A DNA stretch of 20,321 bases from Streptomyces regalis (GCF_001509475.1 NZ_LLZG01000042.1:1-20321), one strand, 5' to 3'. Shown: positions 1-10,733, counted from the first letter of the stretch. Notes: generated by a model not told the origin, from the sequence alone. Numbers and translations are program-made.

Positions 1-191
1 GCCCCCACCACCTTGTCCAGCAGTCGCTTCTCCTCCAGGACGAGCTCCTCGCCGAGGTGGATCGACAGGTTCTCGAAGGGCACGGTCTGCAGATGGCGCA
101 GATGCAGCTCGCGCAGCACGTCCACGGTCGGCCACGCCGGGTGCTCGACACCCAGGCGGCGGAGATAGGCATCAACCTCAACGGAATCCAT
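1..191 (-). CDS. Arylamine N-acetyltransferase, N-terminal part (cut by window edge)
   Basis: Translating the minus strand from the ATG at 191 gives 63 residues with no stop before the window ends. The sequence starts MDSVEVDAYLRRLGVEHP and contains VPFENLSIHLG (residues 37-47). This spacing and the VPFENL motif are typical of the N-terminal helical domain of the NAT family, which moves acetyl groups from acetyl-CoA to arylamines or hydrazines in the cytosol. The catalytic cysteine, expected near residue 70, lies just outside the window, so activity cannot be judged. The start is 4 bases after the comEC stop, and GGGAGACTGAGGGC upstream offers purine-rich ribosome-binding options. It is therefore probably co-transcribed with comEC. 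The family call rests on 63 residues only. Confidence 0.8.
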   Translation of the reverse strand, partial: MDSVEVDAYLRRLGVEHPAWPTVDVLRELHLRHLQTVPFENLSIHLGEELVLEEKRLLDKVVG

Positions 192-195
192 GCCC

Positions 196-2958
196 TCAGT
201 CTCCCGCCACCCGCAGCTCCGCGCCCGTACCCGCGACGGCCAGCGCCCCGTCCTCGTCCGTCCGCAGCACCACCGCGCCCTGCCCCCGCAGCGCCGCGAC
301 GGTGCTGGGAGCCGGATGCCCGTACGGGTTGTCCTCACCGCAGCTGATCAATGCCAGCCGCGGCGCCGCCCTGCGTATGAGCTCGTGGTCCTGGTACGCC
401 GAGCCGTGGTGGGCGACCTTGAGCACGTCCACGCCGTCCAGCAGCGGCCCCGACGGCGATCTCAACAGCGCCCGCTGGGCCGGGGGTTCGAGATCCCCGA
501 GCAGCAGGAGCCGCAGCCCGGCCGAGCGGACCAGCAGGGTGACGCTGGCGTCGTTCGGACCGTCCGGGGCCATCGCCGGATGCGGCGACGGCCACAGCAC
601 CTGCCAGCTCAGTGCCCCGGTACGCCGCTCCTCCCCGGCGGCGGCCCGCGTCACGGGAATGCGCCGGGCGGCCGCCTCCCTGCGAACGAACGCCACCTGG
701 TCCACGGGCTCTTCGTGCCCCGTCGTCTCGATCGCCCCCACCGCGCGCCCACGCAGCACGCCGGGCAGGCCTGCCACATGGTCGGCGTGGAAGTGGGTCA
801 GCACGACGAGCGGGATCCTGGTGATCCCGAGTGTGCGCAGGCACCGGTCGACCAGCTCCGGATCGGGCCCGGCGTCCACGACCACGCCCGTGCCCGCGCC
901 CGCCGCGAGCACCGTCGCGTCGCCCTGCCCCACGTCGCACATCGCGAACCGCCACCCGGGCGGCGGCCAGCCCGTGACCACCCTGGTCAACGGCGGCGGC
1001 TGCAGGACCACCAGCAGGAGCAGCGCCCCGCAGACAGCGCACCACCAGGGGTGCCGCAGCAGTCGCCGGCCGACGAGCAGGACGACCACCGTGGCGAGGG
1101 CGAGCAGCGCCGCCCCGGTCCAGCTGCCGGGCCAGTCCACGCCTGCCCCGGGCAGTGCGGCGCCCGTCCGGGCGACGTCCGCGATCCACCCGGTCGGCCA
1201 ACTCGCGCACCAGGCCAGCGCCTTGGCCAACGGCATCGCGAGCGGTGCCGTCGCCAGCGCCGCGAAGCCCAGCACCGTGGCCGGCGCGATCGCGAACTCC
1301 GCGAGCAGATTGCACGGCACCGCCACCAGGCTCACCCGAGCCGACAGCACCGCCACGACCGGCGCGCACAGCGCCTGCGCGGCAGCCGCGGCCGCCAGCG
1401 CCTCGGCCAACCGCGGCGGCACCCGGCGCCGCTGCAGCGCCGCGCTCCAGCGGGGCGCGAGGGTGAGCAGGGCGCCCGTGGCGAGGACGGAGAGCAGGAA
1501 GCCGTAACTGCGGGCCAGCCAGGGGTCGTACAGCACCAGCAGCAGTACGGCCGTCGCCAGCGCCGGGATCAGTGATCTCCGGCGTCCGGTCGCCAGGGCC
1601 AGCAGTGCGACGGCCCCGCAGGCCGCGGCCCGCAGCACGCTCGGGTCCGGTCGGCACACGACCACGAACGCGAGGGTGAGCGCTCCGCCGAGCAGCGCGG
1701 TCGTCCGCAGGGAGATCCCGAGGCGGGGCGCGAGGCCACGGCGCTCGACCAGCTGGGCCAGGCCGGGCGGGCCGATGAGCAGGGCGAGGATGATCGTGAG
1801 GTTGCTGCCGGAGACAGCAAGCGTGTGCGCGAGGTCGGTCTCCCTGAACGCCTCGTCCAGCTCCGGCGTGATCCGCGAGGTGTCGCCCACGACCAGCCCC
1901 GGCAGCAGCGCCCGCGCGTCCGCCGGCAGCCCGTCGGTCGCCTCCCGCAGCCCGGCCCGCAACCGCCCCGCCAGTCGCTGCGCCGCCGACGGCTCCCCCA
2001 CGACTTCGGGCATCGCCGGGTCCCGCACCCGCAGGACGGCAGCGATCCGGTCCCCGTCGGCCAACGCGGGTGCCAGCGTCGCGGTCACCCGCAGCCGCGT
2101 GGTGGGCAGGAGCGTCAGCCAGGGCGAACGCCGGCCGTCAGCGGACCGCGACGCCTCGTTGACGCTCTCAGGCCCAGGGGGCCTCGGCGCCCCATTCACG
2201 TCCCTCGCCTCAGAGGGCCTCGAGTCCCCATTCACATGCCCCGTTCCAGAGGACCTCGAGTCCCCGTTCACGTCCCCCGCTCCAGAGGACCTCGACGCCG
2301 CGTCGACGAGCATCAGCACCGGCGTCCGCGTCACCGCCACCGTGCCGTGCGCCTCCTCGACGCGCCGTACGTCCGCGTTGATCAGCACGGAGGTCGGCGC
2401 CATGTGATCCCCCTTGACCCGGGGGCGGGTGAGCCGGGGGTCGGAGGTGACCTCGACCTCGGCGGTCACGGTGGCGTACTCCCGCGCCAGCCCGGGCACC
2501 GGCCCGCGCCGCAGATCGGCCCCGTGCAGCCCGGCGGAGACGGCGGCCGCGGCGACGCAGAGCAGGACAGCGGCGACCGAGATGTGCGGCCAGGCGACGG
2601 AGGTACGCGGCCAGGTGAGACGCACAGGCGCCGCCCCCTGCCCACGCGGTCGCGTGAAGCGTCCCGGCACGGAAGCCGGCCCGGGCCCCGCCGCACGGCC
2701 ATCACCCACCCCGCCGCGCCGCACCAGCAGCAGTACGCCCGCCGCGACCAGGCATACGACCACCGCACCGCCCACCCACACCGTCGGGGCGTCCAGCATC
2801 AGCGCGGCCGTCGCCCAGGCGGCGAGCGCGGGTGGGACGAGGCGGAGGTCCGTCGGTCCTTCCTGTCGGGGGTGGGAGGCGCCGAGCCGGCTTCCGGAGG
2901 CGGCGTGAACGGCGGCGCGGGGAGGCACGAGGTCGGGTGTACGGACGTCGTTCCTCAT
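196..2958 (-). CDS. comEC: ComEC/Rec2-type competence membrane protein
   Basis: The product is 920 residues. In naturally competent bacteria ComEC forms the inner-membrane channel for single-stranded DNA; the role in streptomycetes is not established. In order I see: N-terminal hydrophobic segments (about 40-75 and 110-135); a soluble region (about 140-345, OB/DUF4131 area) containing a 12-residue tandem repeat; the Competence domain with GDTSRITPELDEAF and LAVSGSN (about 355-390), then many membrane helices to about 640; and a C-terminal metallo-beta-lactamase-like domain with THFHADH at 721-727, later GDLEPPAQ and KVAHHGS. The metal-binding motifs look intact. The ATG at 2958 overlaps the comEA stop as ATGA, which argues for translational coupling and against the much longer open frame upstream, which would run antiparallel in frame through comEA. 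Confidence 0.93.
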   Translation of the reverse strand: MRNDVRTPDLVPPRAAVHAASGSRLGASHPRQEGPTDLRLVPPALAAWATAALMLDAPTVWVGGAVVVCLVAAGVLLLVRRGGVGDGRAAGPGPASVPGRFTRPRGQGAAPVRLTWPRTSVAWPHISVAAVLLCVAAAAVSAGLHGADLRRGPVPGLAREYATVTAEVEVTSDPRLTRPRVKGDHMAPTSVLINADVRRVEEAHGTVAVTRTPVLMLVDAASRSSGAGDVNGDSRSSGTGHVNGDSRPSEARDVNGAPRPPGPESVNEASRSADGRRSPWLTLLPTTRLRVTATLAPALADGDRIAAVLRVRDPAMPEVVGEPSAAQRLAGRLRAGLREATDGLPADARALLPGLVVGDTSRITPELDEAFRETDLAHTLAVSGSNLTIILALLIGPPGLAQLVERRGLAPRLGISLRTTALLGGALTLAFVVVCRPDPSVLRAAACGAVALLALATGRRRSLIPALATAVLLLVLYDPWLARSYGFLLSVLATGALLTLAPRWSAALQRRRVPPRLAEALAAAAAAQALCAPVVAVLSARVSLVAVPCNLLAEFAIAPATVLGFAALATAPLAMPLAKALAWCASWPTGWIADVARTGAALPGAGVDWPGSWTGAALLALATVVVLLVGRRLLRHPWWCAVCGALLLLVVLQPPPLTRVVTGWPPPGWRFAMCDVGQGDATVLAAGAGTGVVVDAGPDPELVDRCLRTLGITRIPLVVLTHFHADHVAGLPGVLRGRAVGAIETTGHEEPVDQVAFVRREAAARRIPVTRAAAGEERRTGALSWQVLWPSPHPAMAPDGPNDASVTLLVRSAGLRLLLLGDLEPPAQRALLRSPSGPLLDGVDVLKVAHHGSAYQDHELIRRAAPRLALISCGEDNPYGHPAPSTVAALRGQGAVVLRTDEDGALAVAGTGAELRVAGD
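2159..2302 (-). repeat. Four-unit 36-bp tandem repeat inside comEC
   Basis: The block TTCAC (TTGAC in the first unit) recurs at 2159, 2195, 2231 and 2267, exactly 36 bases apart, with similar sequence between (for example CAGAGGGCCTCGAGTCCCC against CAGAGGACCTCGAGTCCCC). Because 36 is a multiple of 3 it encodes a 12-residue protein repeat with the core SSGxGxVNGDSR at about residues 219-267 of ComEC. The units on the comEC 5' side are most alike, and the last is most diverged. Confidence 0.85.
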
Positions 2959-4133
2959 GGCCGTACGAGATTCCGCAGATCGGCGAAACGGCGGTCTCCG
3001 ATGCCATTGACCTCGCGCAGCTCGTCCACCGAACGGAAGCCGCTGTGCTGGGTGCGGTAGTCGATGATGTGCTGGGCCAGCACCGGGCCGACGCCCGGGA
3101 GGGTGTCGAGCTGGTCCACGGTGGCCGAGTTGAGGGAGACCGGCCCGGAAGGTGCGGCCCCGGCTACCGCCGCACCGCCCGGGCCCGTGCCCGGAACGGG
3201 CCCGAGGGCGGCGGCAGGACCGCCGACGATCACCTGCTCGCCGTCCACCAGCAACCGGGCCCGGTTGAGGCCATCGGTGTTCGTGCCGGGACGCACCCCA
3301 CCGGCGACGCGCAGGGCGTCGGCGACCCGCGAGCCCGCCGGCAGGCGGTGGATCCCCGGCTCGCGCACCTTGCCGCTGACGTCCACGACGATCTCCGGCG
3401 CAGCCGTGCCCACGGCACCCGGCGCATCGGCCGCCGACGCCCCCGCCACGGCCTCCTCGCCCCGCTCCCCTCCTCCGTACGGGGCCGCCGCCCGGACCAC
3501 CTCGGGCGCCCGCACGGACTGCGCCCGGCCGGCCCAGAAGTGCTGCACGGCGAACCCGGCGGCGAGGACCAGCACCACGGTCAGCGCGACCACGCTGCGC
3601 CGCTCCAGCCCACACCTCGCCTGCAACCACACCGGCATCCGCTCCCGCAGAGCCGGCCCGACCCGCGCCCGCCAGTCCCCGGCACCTACCTCACCTGCCT
3701 CGGACCCGGCCCCGGCCCCGGGCCCCGCGCCGGCATCCGGCGTGTCCGGGCCAGGCGCCGTTGCGCCGCCCGGCGTCTCCGGACGCGGCGCCACATCAAC
3801 ACGCGGCACACCCGAGCCCTCGGACCAGTCGGCGTACCGATCGCCCATGCCCACGGCCGCCCGAGCGCGCGGCGTGCTGCCGGCACTGTCCTGCCCACTC
3901 GGCGGCGGGCCCGCTCCCGACTCCCGCCACTCCCCGGCCCGTTCGGCGAAAATCACCTCCGCCCTGCGCCGCAACTCCTCCGCCGACGCATGGCGCTGCC
4001 GTGCCCGCCCCCGGACATGCCTGCGTCGTCGCTGGTGGGCCCGGCCGTCGGAGCGGGAGCTGCGGCCCGGGCCGCTGGTTGCCGTCGTGGTGCGTGTGCG
4101 TGATCGAAGTGCCATGCGGCGAGGATCGGGCAC
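2955..4133 (-). CDS. comEA: ComEA-type DNA-binding protein (SLBB + helix-hairpin-helix)
   Basis: The product is 392 residues and membrane-anchored. A long basic and proline/glycine-rich N-terminal part (1-175) precedes one transmembrane segment at about 180-200. An SLBB domain follows at about 246-305 (EIVVDVSGKVREPGIHRLP), then a tandem helix-hairpin-helix domain at 332-392 (SLNSATVDQLDTLPGVGP and VNGIGDRRFADL). In competent bacteria ComEA binds incoming duplex DNA outside the membrane and delivers it to ComEC. The N-terminal extension is much longer than in Firmicutes ComEA. The start is uncertain: GTG at 4133 has GGCGAG directly adjacent, while ATG at 4115 (residue 7) has no clear ribosome-binding site. 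The stop overlaps the comEC ATG. Confidence 0.88.
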   Translation of the reverse strand: MPDPRRMALRSRTRTTTATSGPGRSSRSDGRAHQRRRRHVRGRARQRHASAEELRRRAEVIFAERAGEWRESGAGPPPSGQDSAGSTPRARAAVGMGDRYADWSEGSGVPRVDVAPRPETPGGATAPGPDTPDAGAGPGAGAGSEAGEVGAGDWRARVGPALRERMPVWLQARCGLERRSVVALTVVLVLAAGFAVQHFWAGRAQSVRAPEVVRAAAPYGGGERGEEAVAGASAADAPGAVGTAAPEIVVDVSGKVREPGIHRLPAGSRVADALRVAGGVRPGTNTDGLNRARLLVDGEQVIVGGPAAALGPVPGTGPGGAAVAGAAPSGPVSLNSATVDQLDTLPGVGPVLAQHIIDYRTQHSGFRSVDELREVNGIGDRRFADLRNLVRP

Positions 4134-4235
4134 CTCGCCACACCCGCGATGATCTTGCTCAATTCCCGGGGATTACCGCCCAGTTGTGGATAACCCCGCC
4201 ACCCACACGAGTGACTCAGCCACCCAACGGGCCTG

Positions 4236-5081
4236 TCACCGCGGCGAAACCACAACCGCCAGCAACCCAGGTCCCGTATGTGCCCCGATCACCGCCCCGA
4301 TCTCGCTCACATGCAGGTCCACCAGCCCCGGAACCCGCGTCTGCAAACGGTCCGCCAGCGCCGACGCCCGGTCGAGGGCGGCGAGATGGTGCACCGCGAT
4401 GTCGACCTGCGCGCTGCCCGCCCGGTCGGCCGCGATCTCCTCCAGGCGGGCGATTGCCTTGGAGGCCGTCCGTACCTTCTCCAGAGGGCCGATCCGGCCG
4501 TCCTCCAGCTGTAGCAGCGGCTTCACCGCGAGTGCCGAGCCCAGCAGGGCCTCCGCGGCCCCGATGCGGCCCCCGCGGCGCAGATACTCGAGGGTGTCGA
4601 CGTAGAAGTAGGCGGCCGTACCCCCGGCTCGCTTCTCGGCGGCGGTGACGGCCTCGTCCACCGTGCCGCCCGCCTGAGCCACCTCCGCCGCGGCGAGCGC
4701 GCAGAACCCGAGCGCCATCGCCACCATCCCGGTGTCCACGACCCGCACCGGCACCGGCGCCTCGCGCGCCGCGAGGACCGCCGCGTCGTAGGTGCCGGAG
4801 AGTTCGGCGGACAGGTGCAGGGAGACGATGCCGGTGGCGCCGGACTCGGCGACCTTGCGGTAGTGCTCCGCGAAGAGCTGAGGGCTCGGGCGCGAGGTGG
4901 TGACGGGGCGTCGCTTCTGCAACGCCTGGGCGAGGGAACGGGTCGAGATCTCGGTGCCCTCGTCCAGCGCCTGACCGCCGAGGACCACGGTCAGAGGTAC
5001 CGCGGTGATGCCGTGGCGCTCCATCGTCCGCGGCGGCAGGTAGGCCGTTGAATCGGTGACGATCGCGACATGGCGGGACAT
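4236..5081 (-). CDS. DegV family protein (fatty-acid binding)
   Basis: The product is 281 residues, the usual DegV length. N-terminal VAIVTDSTAYLP (residues 5-16), TTSRPSP (61-67) and LSAELSGTYDAA (90-101) are the family's lipid-pocket motifs, and the C-terminal half ends with IGAHTGPGLLAVVV. DegV/FakB proteins are cytosolic and hold a fatty acid; in Firmicutes FakB presents it to the kinase FakA. No FakA-like gene is in this window, so the partner is unknown. The ATG at 5081 fits the family start, although no strong ribosome-binding site is visible. It lies between the coiled-coil protein upstream and comEA downstream (102-base gap). A DegV gene also sits near nadD and comEA in mycobacteria. 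Confidence 0.92.
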   Translation of the reverse strand: MSRHVAIVTDSTAYLPPRTMERHGITAVPLTVVLGGQALDEGTEISTRSLAQALQKRRPVTTSRPSPQLFAEHYRKVAESGATGIVSLHLSAELSGTYDAAVLAAREAPVPVRVVDTGMVAMALGFCALAAAEVAQAGGTVDEAVTAAEKRAGGTAAYFYVDTLEYLRRGGRIGAAEALLGSALAVKPLLQLEDGRIGPLEKVRTASKAIARLEEIAADRAGSAQVDIAVHHLAALDRASALADRLQTRVPGLVDLHVSEIGAVIGAHTGPGLLAVVVSPR

Positions 5082-5174
5082 GAGCTGGAGGTTACCTGGC
5101 GTAGCGCCCGGGCGGCAGCCCGACCCCGCTCACCGGGAAATGCCTTGACCGGATCAGCGTGTGCTCAACCGTCC

Positions 5175-5918
5175 TCAAGTCGTGCTCTCGGGGCGGGGTT
5201 TCTTCTGCCAGGGGTACGTCGGGCGAGGGCCGGGCGGCGTGATCGCGGGCCGCGTGGGCTCCTCGGCCCGCTGCGGCTGAGGACTGTCCGGCCAGGTCTG
5301 TTCGGTCGTCGCGGCGGGCTCGGCGACAGGGGCCTCCGGCCATGGAGGCGGTGGCGTCGACGACGAGGGCTCCGCCGTCTGCCAGTGCCGCAGGGCGCCG
5401 GTCTCCACGTCGATCTGCGCGCTGAGGGTGTCCAGGTCGTCGCCGGCGAAGCGGTGGGCCCGGTCGCGGGCCGCCCAGCGCAGCGCATCCGCGGACTGGA
5501 CGATGCGCTCGGTGCGCTCGCGCAGGTCGGGCAGCCGCTCGGCGAGCGTCGTGCGGTCCGGCTCGGACTCCAGGCGCCGCAGTTCGGCGTCCAGTTCGTG
5601 CCCGTGCGCGCTGAGGCGCTGGAAGAGGCCGAGGGACTCCTTGAGGGACTCGTCCTCGGCCGCGCCCGCGTGCAGCGCGTCCTGGGTGGCCCGCATGGAG
5701 GTGCGCAGCTTCAGCCGCAGCTGGGCGAGCTCGCCGACCGGGCCCGGCTGGGCGAAGGACTTGGCCCGTAGGGTGTGGTCCTCGACCGTGCGCCGGGCGT
5801 GGGTGATGGTCTCGTCGACTCGGCGCTTGGCGGCCCCGACGACCTTCACCGTGGCGTACGCGCCGAGCACGACGAAGAGCACGAAGAGCAGGGCGACAAC
5901 TGCGATCACTGCTTCCAC
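5175..5918 (-). CDS. Single-pass membrane protein with coiled-coil cytoplasmic region, function unknown
   Basis: I do not recognise a characterised family. From the GTG at 5918 the product is 247 residues. It has one transmembrane segment at about 3-23 (VIAVVALLFVLFVVLGAY), then a charged, helical stretch at about 28-180 rich in Arg, Glu and Leu with probable coiled coil, then a proline-rich C-terminal tail (about 185-247) ending in a basic PWQKKPRPESTT. The GTG start is chosen because GGAGGAG stands a few bases upstream; a start 10 codons earlier has no such signal. It lies between leuS (164-base gap) and the DegV gene (93-base gap) on the same strand. It may act as a membrane-tethered scaffold, but nothing in the sequence proves that. 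Confidence 0.8.
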   Translation of the reverse strand: MEAVIAVVALLFVLFVVLGAYATVKVVGAAKRRVDETITHARRTVEDHTLRAKSFAQPGPVGELAQLRLKLRTSMRATQDALHAGAAEDESLKESLGLFQRLSAHGHELDAELRRLESEPDRTTLAERLPDLRERTERIVQSADALRWAARDRAHRFAGDDLDTLSAQIDVETGALRHWQTAEPSSSTPPPPWPEAPVAEPAATTEQTWPDSPQPQRAEEPTRPAITPPGPRPTYPWQKKPRPESTT

Positions 5919-6082
5919 GGACTCCTCCTCCGACCGGCCGCGGCACAAACCGCGTCACTCTTCAACGGTAAACGCAGCGGGCAGGCCCGGAGTTCCACCA
6001 GAACCCCGAACCTGCCCGTAGGGGATCACCCCGATCCGACCGCCGCGCTCACGGCACCCGAACCGGCCCGACCGCCGAAGGC

Positions 6083-8956
<2,874 letters not shown>

Positions 8957-9011
8957 GATCCTCAAAGCTCCATCGGTCGTCTCTGCCAGCGGCTGCGGTT
9001 CTCCGGAAACG

Positions 9012-9035
9012 AAAAAACCCCTCGCACAGGAGGGG
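9012..9035 (-). terminator. Intrinsic terminator (attenuator) in the leuS leader
   Basis: On the minus strand CCCCTC pairs perfectly with GAGGGG around a 6-base loop (9018-9035), followed directly by six T residues (9012-9017). It lies 56 bases upstream of the leuS ATG and downstream of the leader peptide, so it would stop transcription before leuS unless disrupted. Confidence 0.85.
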
Positions 9036-9037
9036 AC

Positions 9038-9093
9038 GCCGCGCCGATTCCGACCATCCGATTCGCCCGGTGGTCGGGACTGATCAGCGCGGC
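9038..9093 (-). promoter_or_regulatory. Composite stem between the leader peptide and the attenuator
   Basis: Two nested perfect 7-bp pairings are visible on the minus strand. GCCGCGC (9093-9087, inside the last leader codons) pairs with GCGCGGC (9044-9038), which abuts the terminator. Inside it, CCGACCA (9077-9071) pairs with TGGTCGG (9056-9050). A ribosome stalled on the leucine codons would cover the first strand of the outer stem. I could not pick out the exact antiterminator pairing by eye. Confidence 0.6.
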
Positions 9094-9122
9094 TCGCTAA
9101 GCAGAAGGCGTACGGCACGCAT
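9084..9122 (-). CDS. leuS leader peptide (12 residues, three consecutive Leu codons)
   Basis: The minus strand reads ATG at 9122 to TGA at 9084 and encodes [12 protein letters not shown]. The three leucine codons CTT CTG CTT (9107-9099) sit directly together in front of a composite stem and the terminator ahead of leuS. This is the layout of a classical ribosome-mediated attenuation leader, in which lack of charged tRNA-Leu stalls translation. The ATG has no ribosome-binding site but lies 6 bases after a TACCCT -10-like hexamer, so it is probably translated as a leaderless message. Two of the three leucine codons are CTT, which is rare in such high-GC genomes. Confidence 0.75.
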   Translation of the reverse strand: MRAVRLLLSEPR

Positions 9123-9128
9123 GGCGTC

Positions 9129-9134
9129 AGGGTA
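9129..9134 (-). promoter_or_regulatory. -10-like hexamer for the leuS leader transcript
   Basis: TACCCT (minus strand) fits TANNNT and ends 6 bases before the A of the leader-peptide ATG at 9122, so the predicted transcription start coincides with the start codon. The -35 region is weak (around TCGCGAC, 17-18 bases upstream). Confidence 0.45.
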
Positions 9135-9246
9135 CCGCAGCGCCGGAGCGCGTCGCGACGGGCTTGCGGCGGGGGGCGCGTATGCGGGGCGCACATGAAC
9201 AACGGCGCCCCCGATTCCGTACCTGAGAGTTGTGAAGACATCGAAA

Positions 9247-9283
9247 AGTTGAACAACGCTCAACTGTTACCTGGCGTAACAGT
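9247..9283. promoter_or_regulatory. Two overlapping palindromes, probable operator upstream of the cytochrome gene
   Basis: ACTGTTAC (9263-9270) and GTAACAGT (9276-9283) form a perfect 8-bp inverted repeat with a 5-base spacer. AGTTGA (9247-9252) and TCAACT (9260-9265) form a second, 6-bp one that shares bases with the first. The block is unusually AT-rich for this genome and lies 134 bases before the cytochrome start and about 115 bases behind the leuS leader promoter. It looks like a dimeric repressor site. Between 9135 and 9246, and from 9284 to 9416, I see no gene; TAGAGT at 9368-9373 is a possible -10 without a convincing -35. Confidence 0.55.
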
Positions 9284-9416
9284 CGCTAAGGGACATCGCC
9301 CGCCCCTCGTAGCCCGTAGATAACAACGCAATAACTCAAACGCCGTACCCCTCGGTATGGAGCCACTTAGAGTGCGGCAGCGGGACCGCCTTCCCGAACC
9401 GCTCGGAGTTGCCCCC

Positions 9417-10733
9417 ATGAACCCTCGTCGTAGTAACAGTTCGCTCCCCCGACCGGGCCGGTCGGCCTACGGGGTGGCGACCGCTGCTGTTCTGCTGCTC
9501 ATACCCCTGGTCGTGCTGCTCGGCGGCACCTGGCTCCAGGAGTTCCTCAACTTCGGTGCCGGCGTCCTGTCGCTCGTCTGTCTCACCTGCTCGGTGATCT
9601 GGGGCCTCGTCGCCCAGGACCGGATGATCCTCAACACCCGTCAGCGGATCATCGCGCAGGGCATCCACCGGGTGACGGCCGTGGGCTCGATCGCATTCCT
9701 CCTGGTGCACATCGGCGTGAAGCTGGCGCTGGACCACGCCAGCCCGATCGCCGCGCTGATCCCCTTCAGCCTGGTGTTCGCCGGCGGCGACGAGATCCCG
9801 GGCAGCGCCTTCCTCATCGGCCTGGGCTCCCTGGCCGCCCTGCTCATGATCTTCGTGGGTGTCACCGGCGCCCTGCGCAACCAGTTCGCCTCCCCGGCGC
9901 CGGTCGCCGCCCGCTGGCGTGCGATGCACATGCTGGCCTACCCGGCCTGGTGCGCGGCCCTGATCCACGGCCTGTTCGCCGGCCGCCCCGCGAAGACGTT
10001 CTTCATGGTCAGCTACGAGCTGTGCGTGGTCGCCGTCGCCGCAGCCCTCGCGCTGCGCGCCTCCCCGCGCCCCGTCAAGCGCAAGTTCGCCGACCGGCTC
10101 GCCCAGATCATCGGCAATGAGCCGGGGAGCCGCGAGGACCTGGAGGAGAGCCGGGCCCGGGCGGCGTCCGGATCCGCGCTTCCGGGCTACGAGAACCAGC
10201 GCCCGTCCCGACCGTCGCGCGACGAGCCGACAGGCCCCCTGCCCGGCATGCCTCCGCAGGCCCCCTCCCCGACTGAGTCCACGGGCGGCTTCGCCGCCGC
10301 CTACCGCGCGGTCTCTCCCCGTTCCCAGGGCCGGCAGCAGCCCTACATGGCCGACCAGACCTCACGCATGGACCTGCCCCTGGACATGCAGCCGACGGAG
10401 ATGATCCCGCGCGTCGACGGCTCGAGCAGCACCTCGGGCAGCTGGCCGATCCCGTCACCTCCGCCCGTGGGCGAGGCGCCCCCGTCGTCCTACGACCCGC
10501 TCAACGACACGGGATACAACATCCCCGCCTACGGCAATTCAGGCGCCGCGGGCTACGGCTCGAGTGATGTGTACGACACCTCTGAGACGAACGCCGTCTT
10601 CGGTACGTACAACCAGAACGACACGTACAACAACAGCGGTCCCGCCACTGAAACACTCCCCGGTGCCTCCTACGACTTCGACGCACCGGGTTCGGGCGAA
10701 CCTTGGAACACGCCTTCCGGAGGCTTTAAGTGA
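9417..10733 (+). CDS. Ferric-reductase/NOX-like diheme membrane cytochrome with long disordered tail
   Basis: The product is 438 residues. About six membrane helices span residues 18-214. Two histidine pairs face each other: His84/His98 flanking the third helix and His171/His184 in the fifth. The spacings of 14 and 13 match the heme ligands of ferric-reductase and NADPH-oxidase type cytochromes, so two b-type hemes are likely. Residues about 230-438 are a hydrophilic, Pro/Ser/Gly and then Tyr/Asn/Thr-rich tail with no recognisable domain, and no flavin or NAD(P) domain is attached. The gene overlaps the NuoF-like gene downstream (GTGA), suggesting that protein is its electron donor. The ATG at 9417 is preferred over one 20 codons upstream because of a GGAG nearby and the hydrophobic pattern. 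The electron acceptor is unknown. Confidence 0.75.
   Translation: MNPRRSNSSLPRPGRSAYGVATAAVLLLIPLVVLLGGTWLQEFLNFGAGVLSLVCLTCSVIWGLVAQDRMILNTRQRIIAQGIHRVTAVGSIAFLLVHIGVKLALDHASPIAALIPFSLVFAGGDEIPGSAFLIGLGSLAALLMIFVGVTGALRNQFASPAPVAARWRAMHMLAYPAWCAALIHGLFAGRPAKTFFMVSYELCVVAVAAALALRASPRPVKRKFADRLAQIIGNEPGSREDLEESRARAASGSALPGYENQRPSRPSRDEPTGPLPGMPPQAPSPTESTGGFAAAYRAVSPRSQGRQQPYMADQTSRMDLPLDMQPTEMIPRVDGSSSTSGSWPIPSPPPVGEAPPSSYDPLNDTGYNIPAYGNSGAAGYGSSDVYDTSETNAVFGTYNQNDTYNNSGPATETLPGASYDFDAPGSGEPWNTPSGGFK

Noticed and set aside
2959..3630. In-frame upstream extension of comEC by 224 codons
   Set aside because: The extension overlaps comEA in another frame and is low complexity; the ATG at 2958 with the ATGA overlap explains the start.
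6020..6036. GGGGATCACCCC as a leuS terminator
   Set aside because: The stem has only about 4-5 pairs with no T-tract, too weak to support a call.
8957..9134. T-box riboswitch upstream of leuS
   Set aside because: I found no T-box core sequence or specifier-loop arrangement; the leader peptide with Leu codons explains the terminator better.
8957..9256. In-frame upstream extension of leuS by 100 codons
   Set aside because: It runs through the terminator, leader peptide and promoter-like sequence and has no similarity to LeuRS N-termini.
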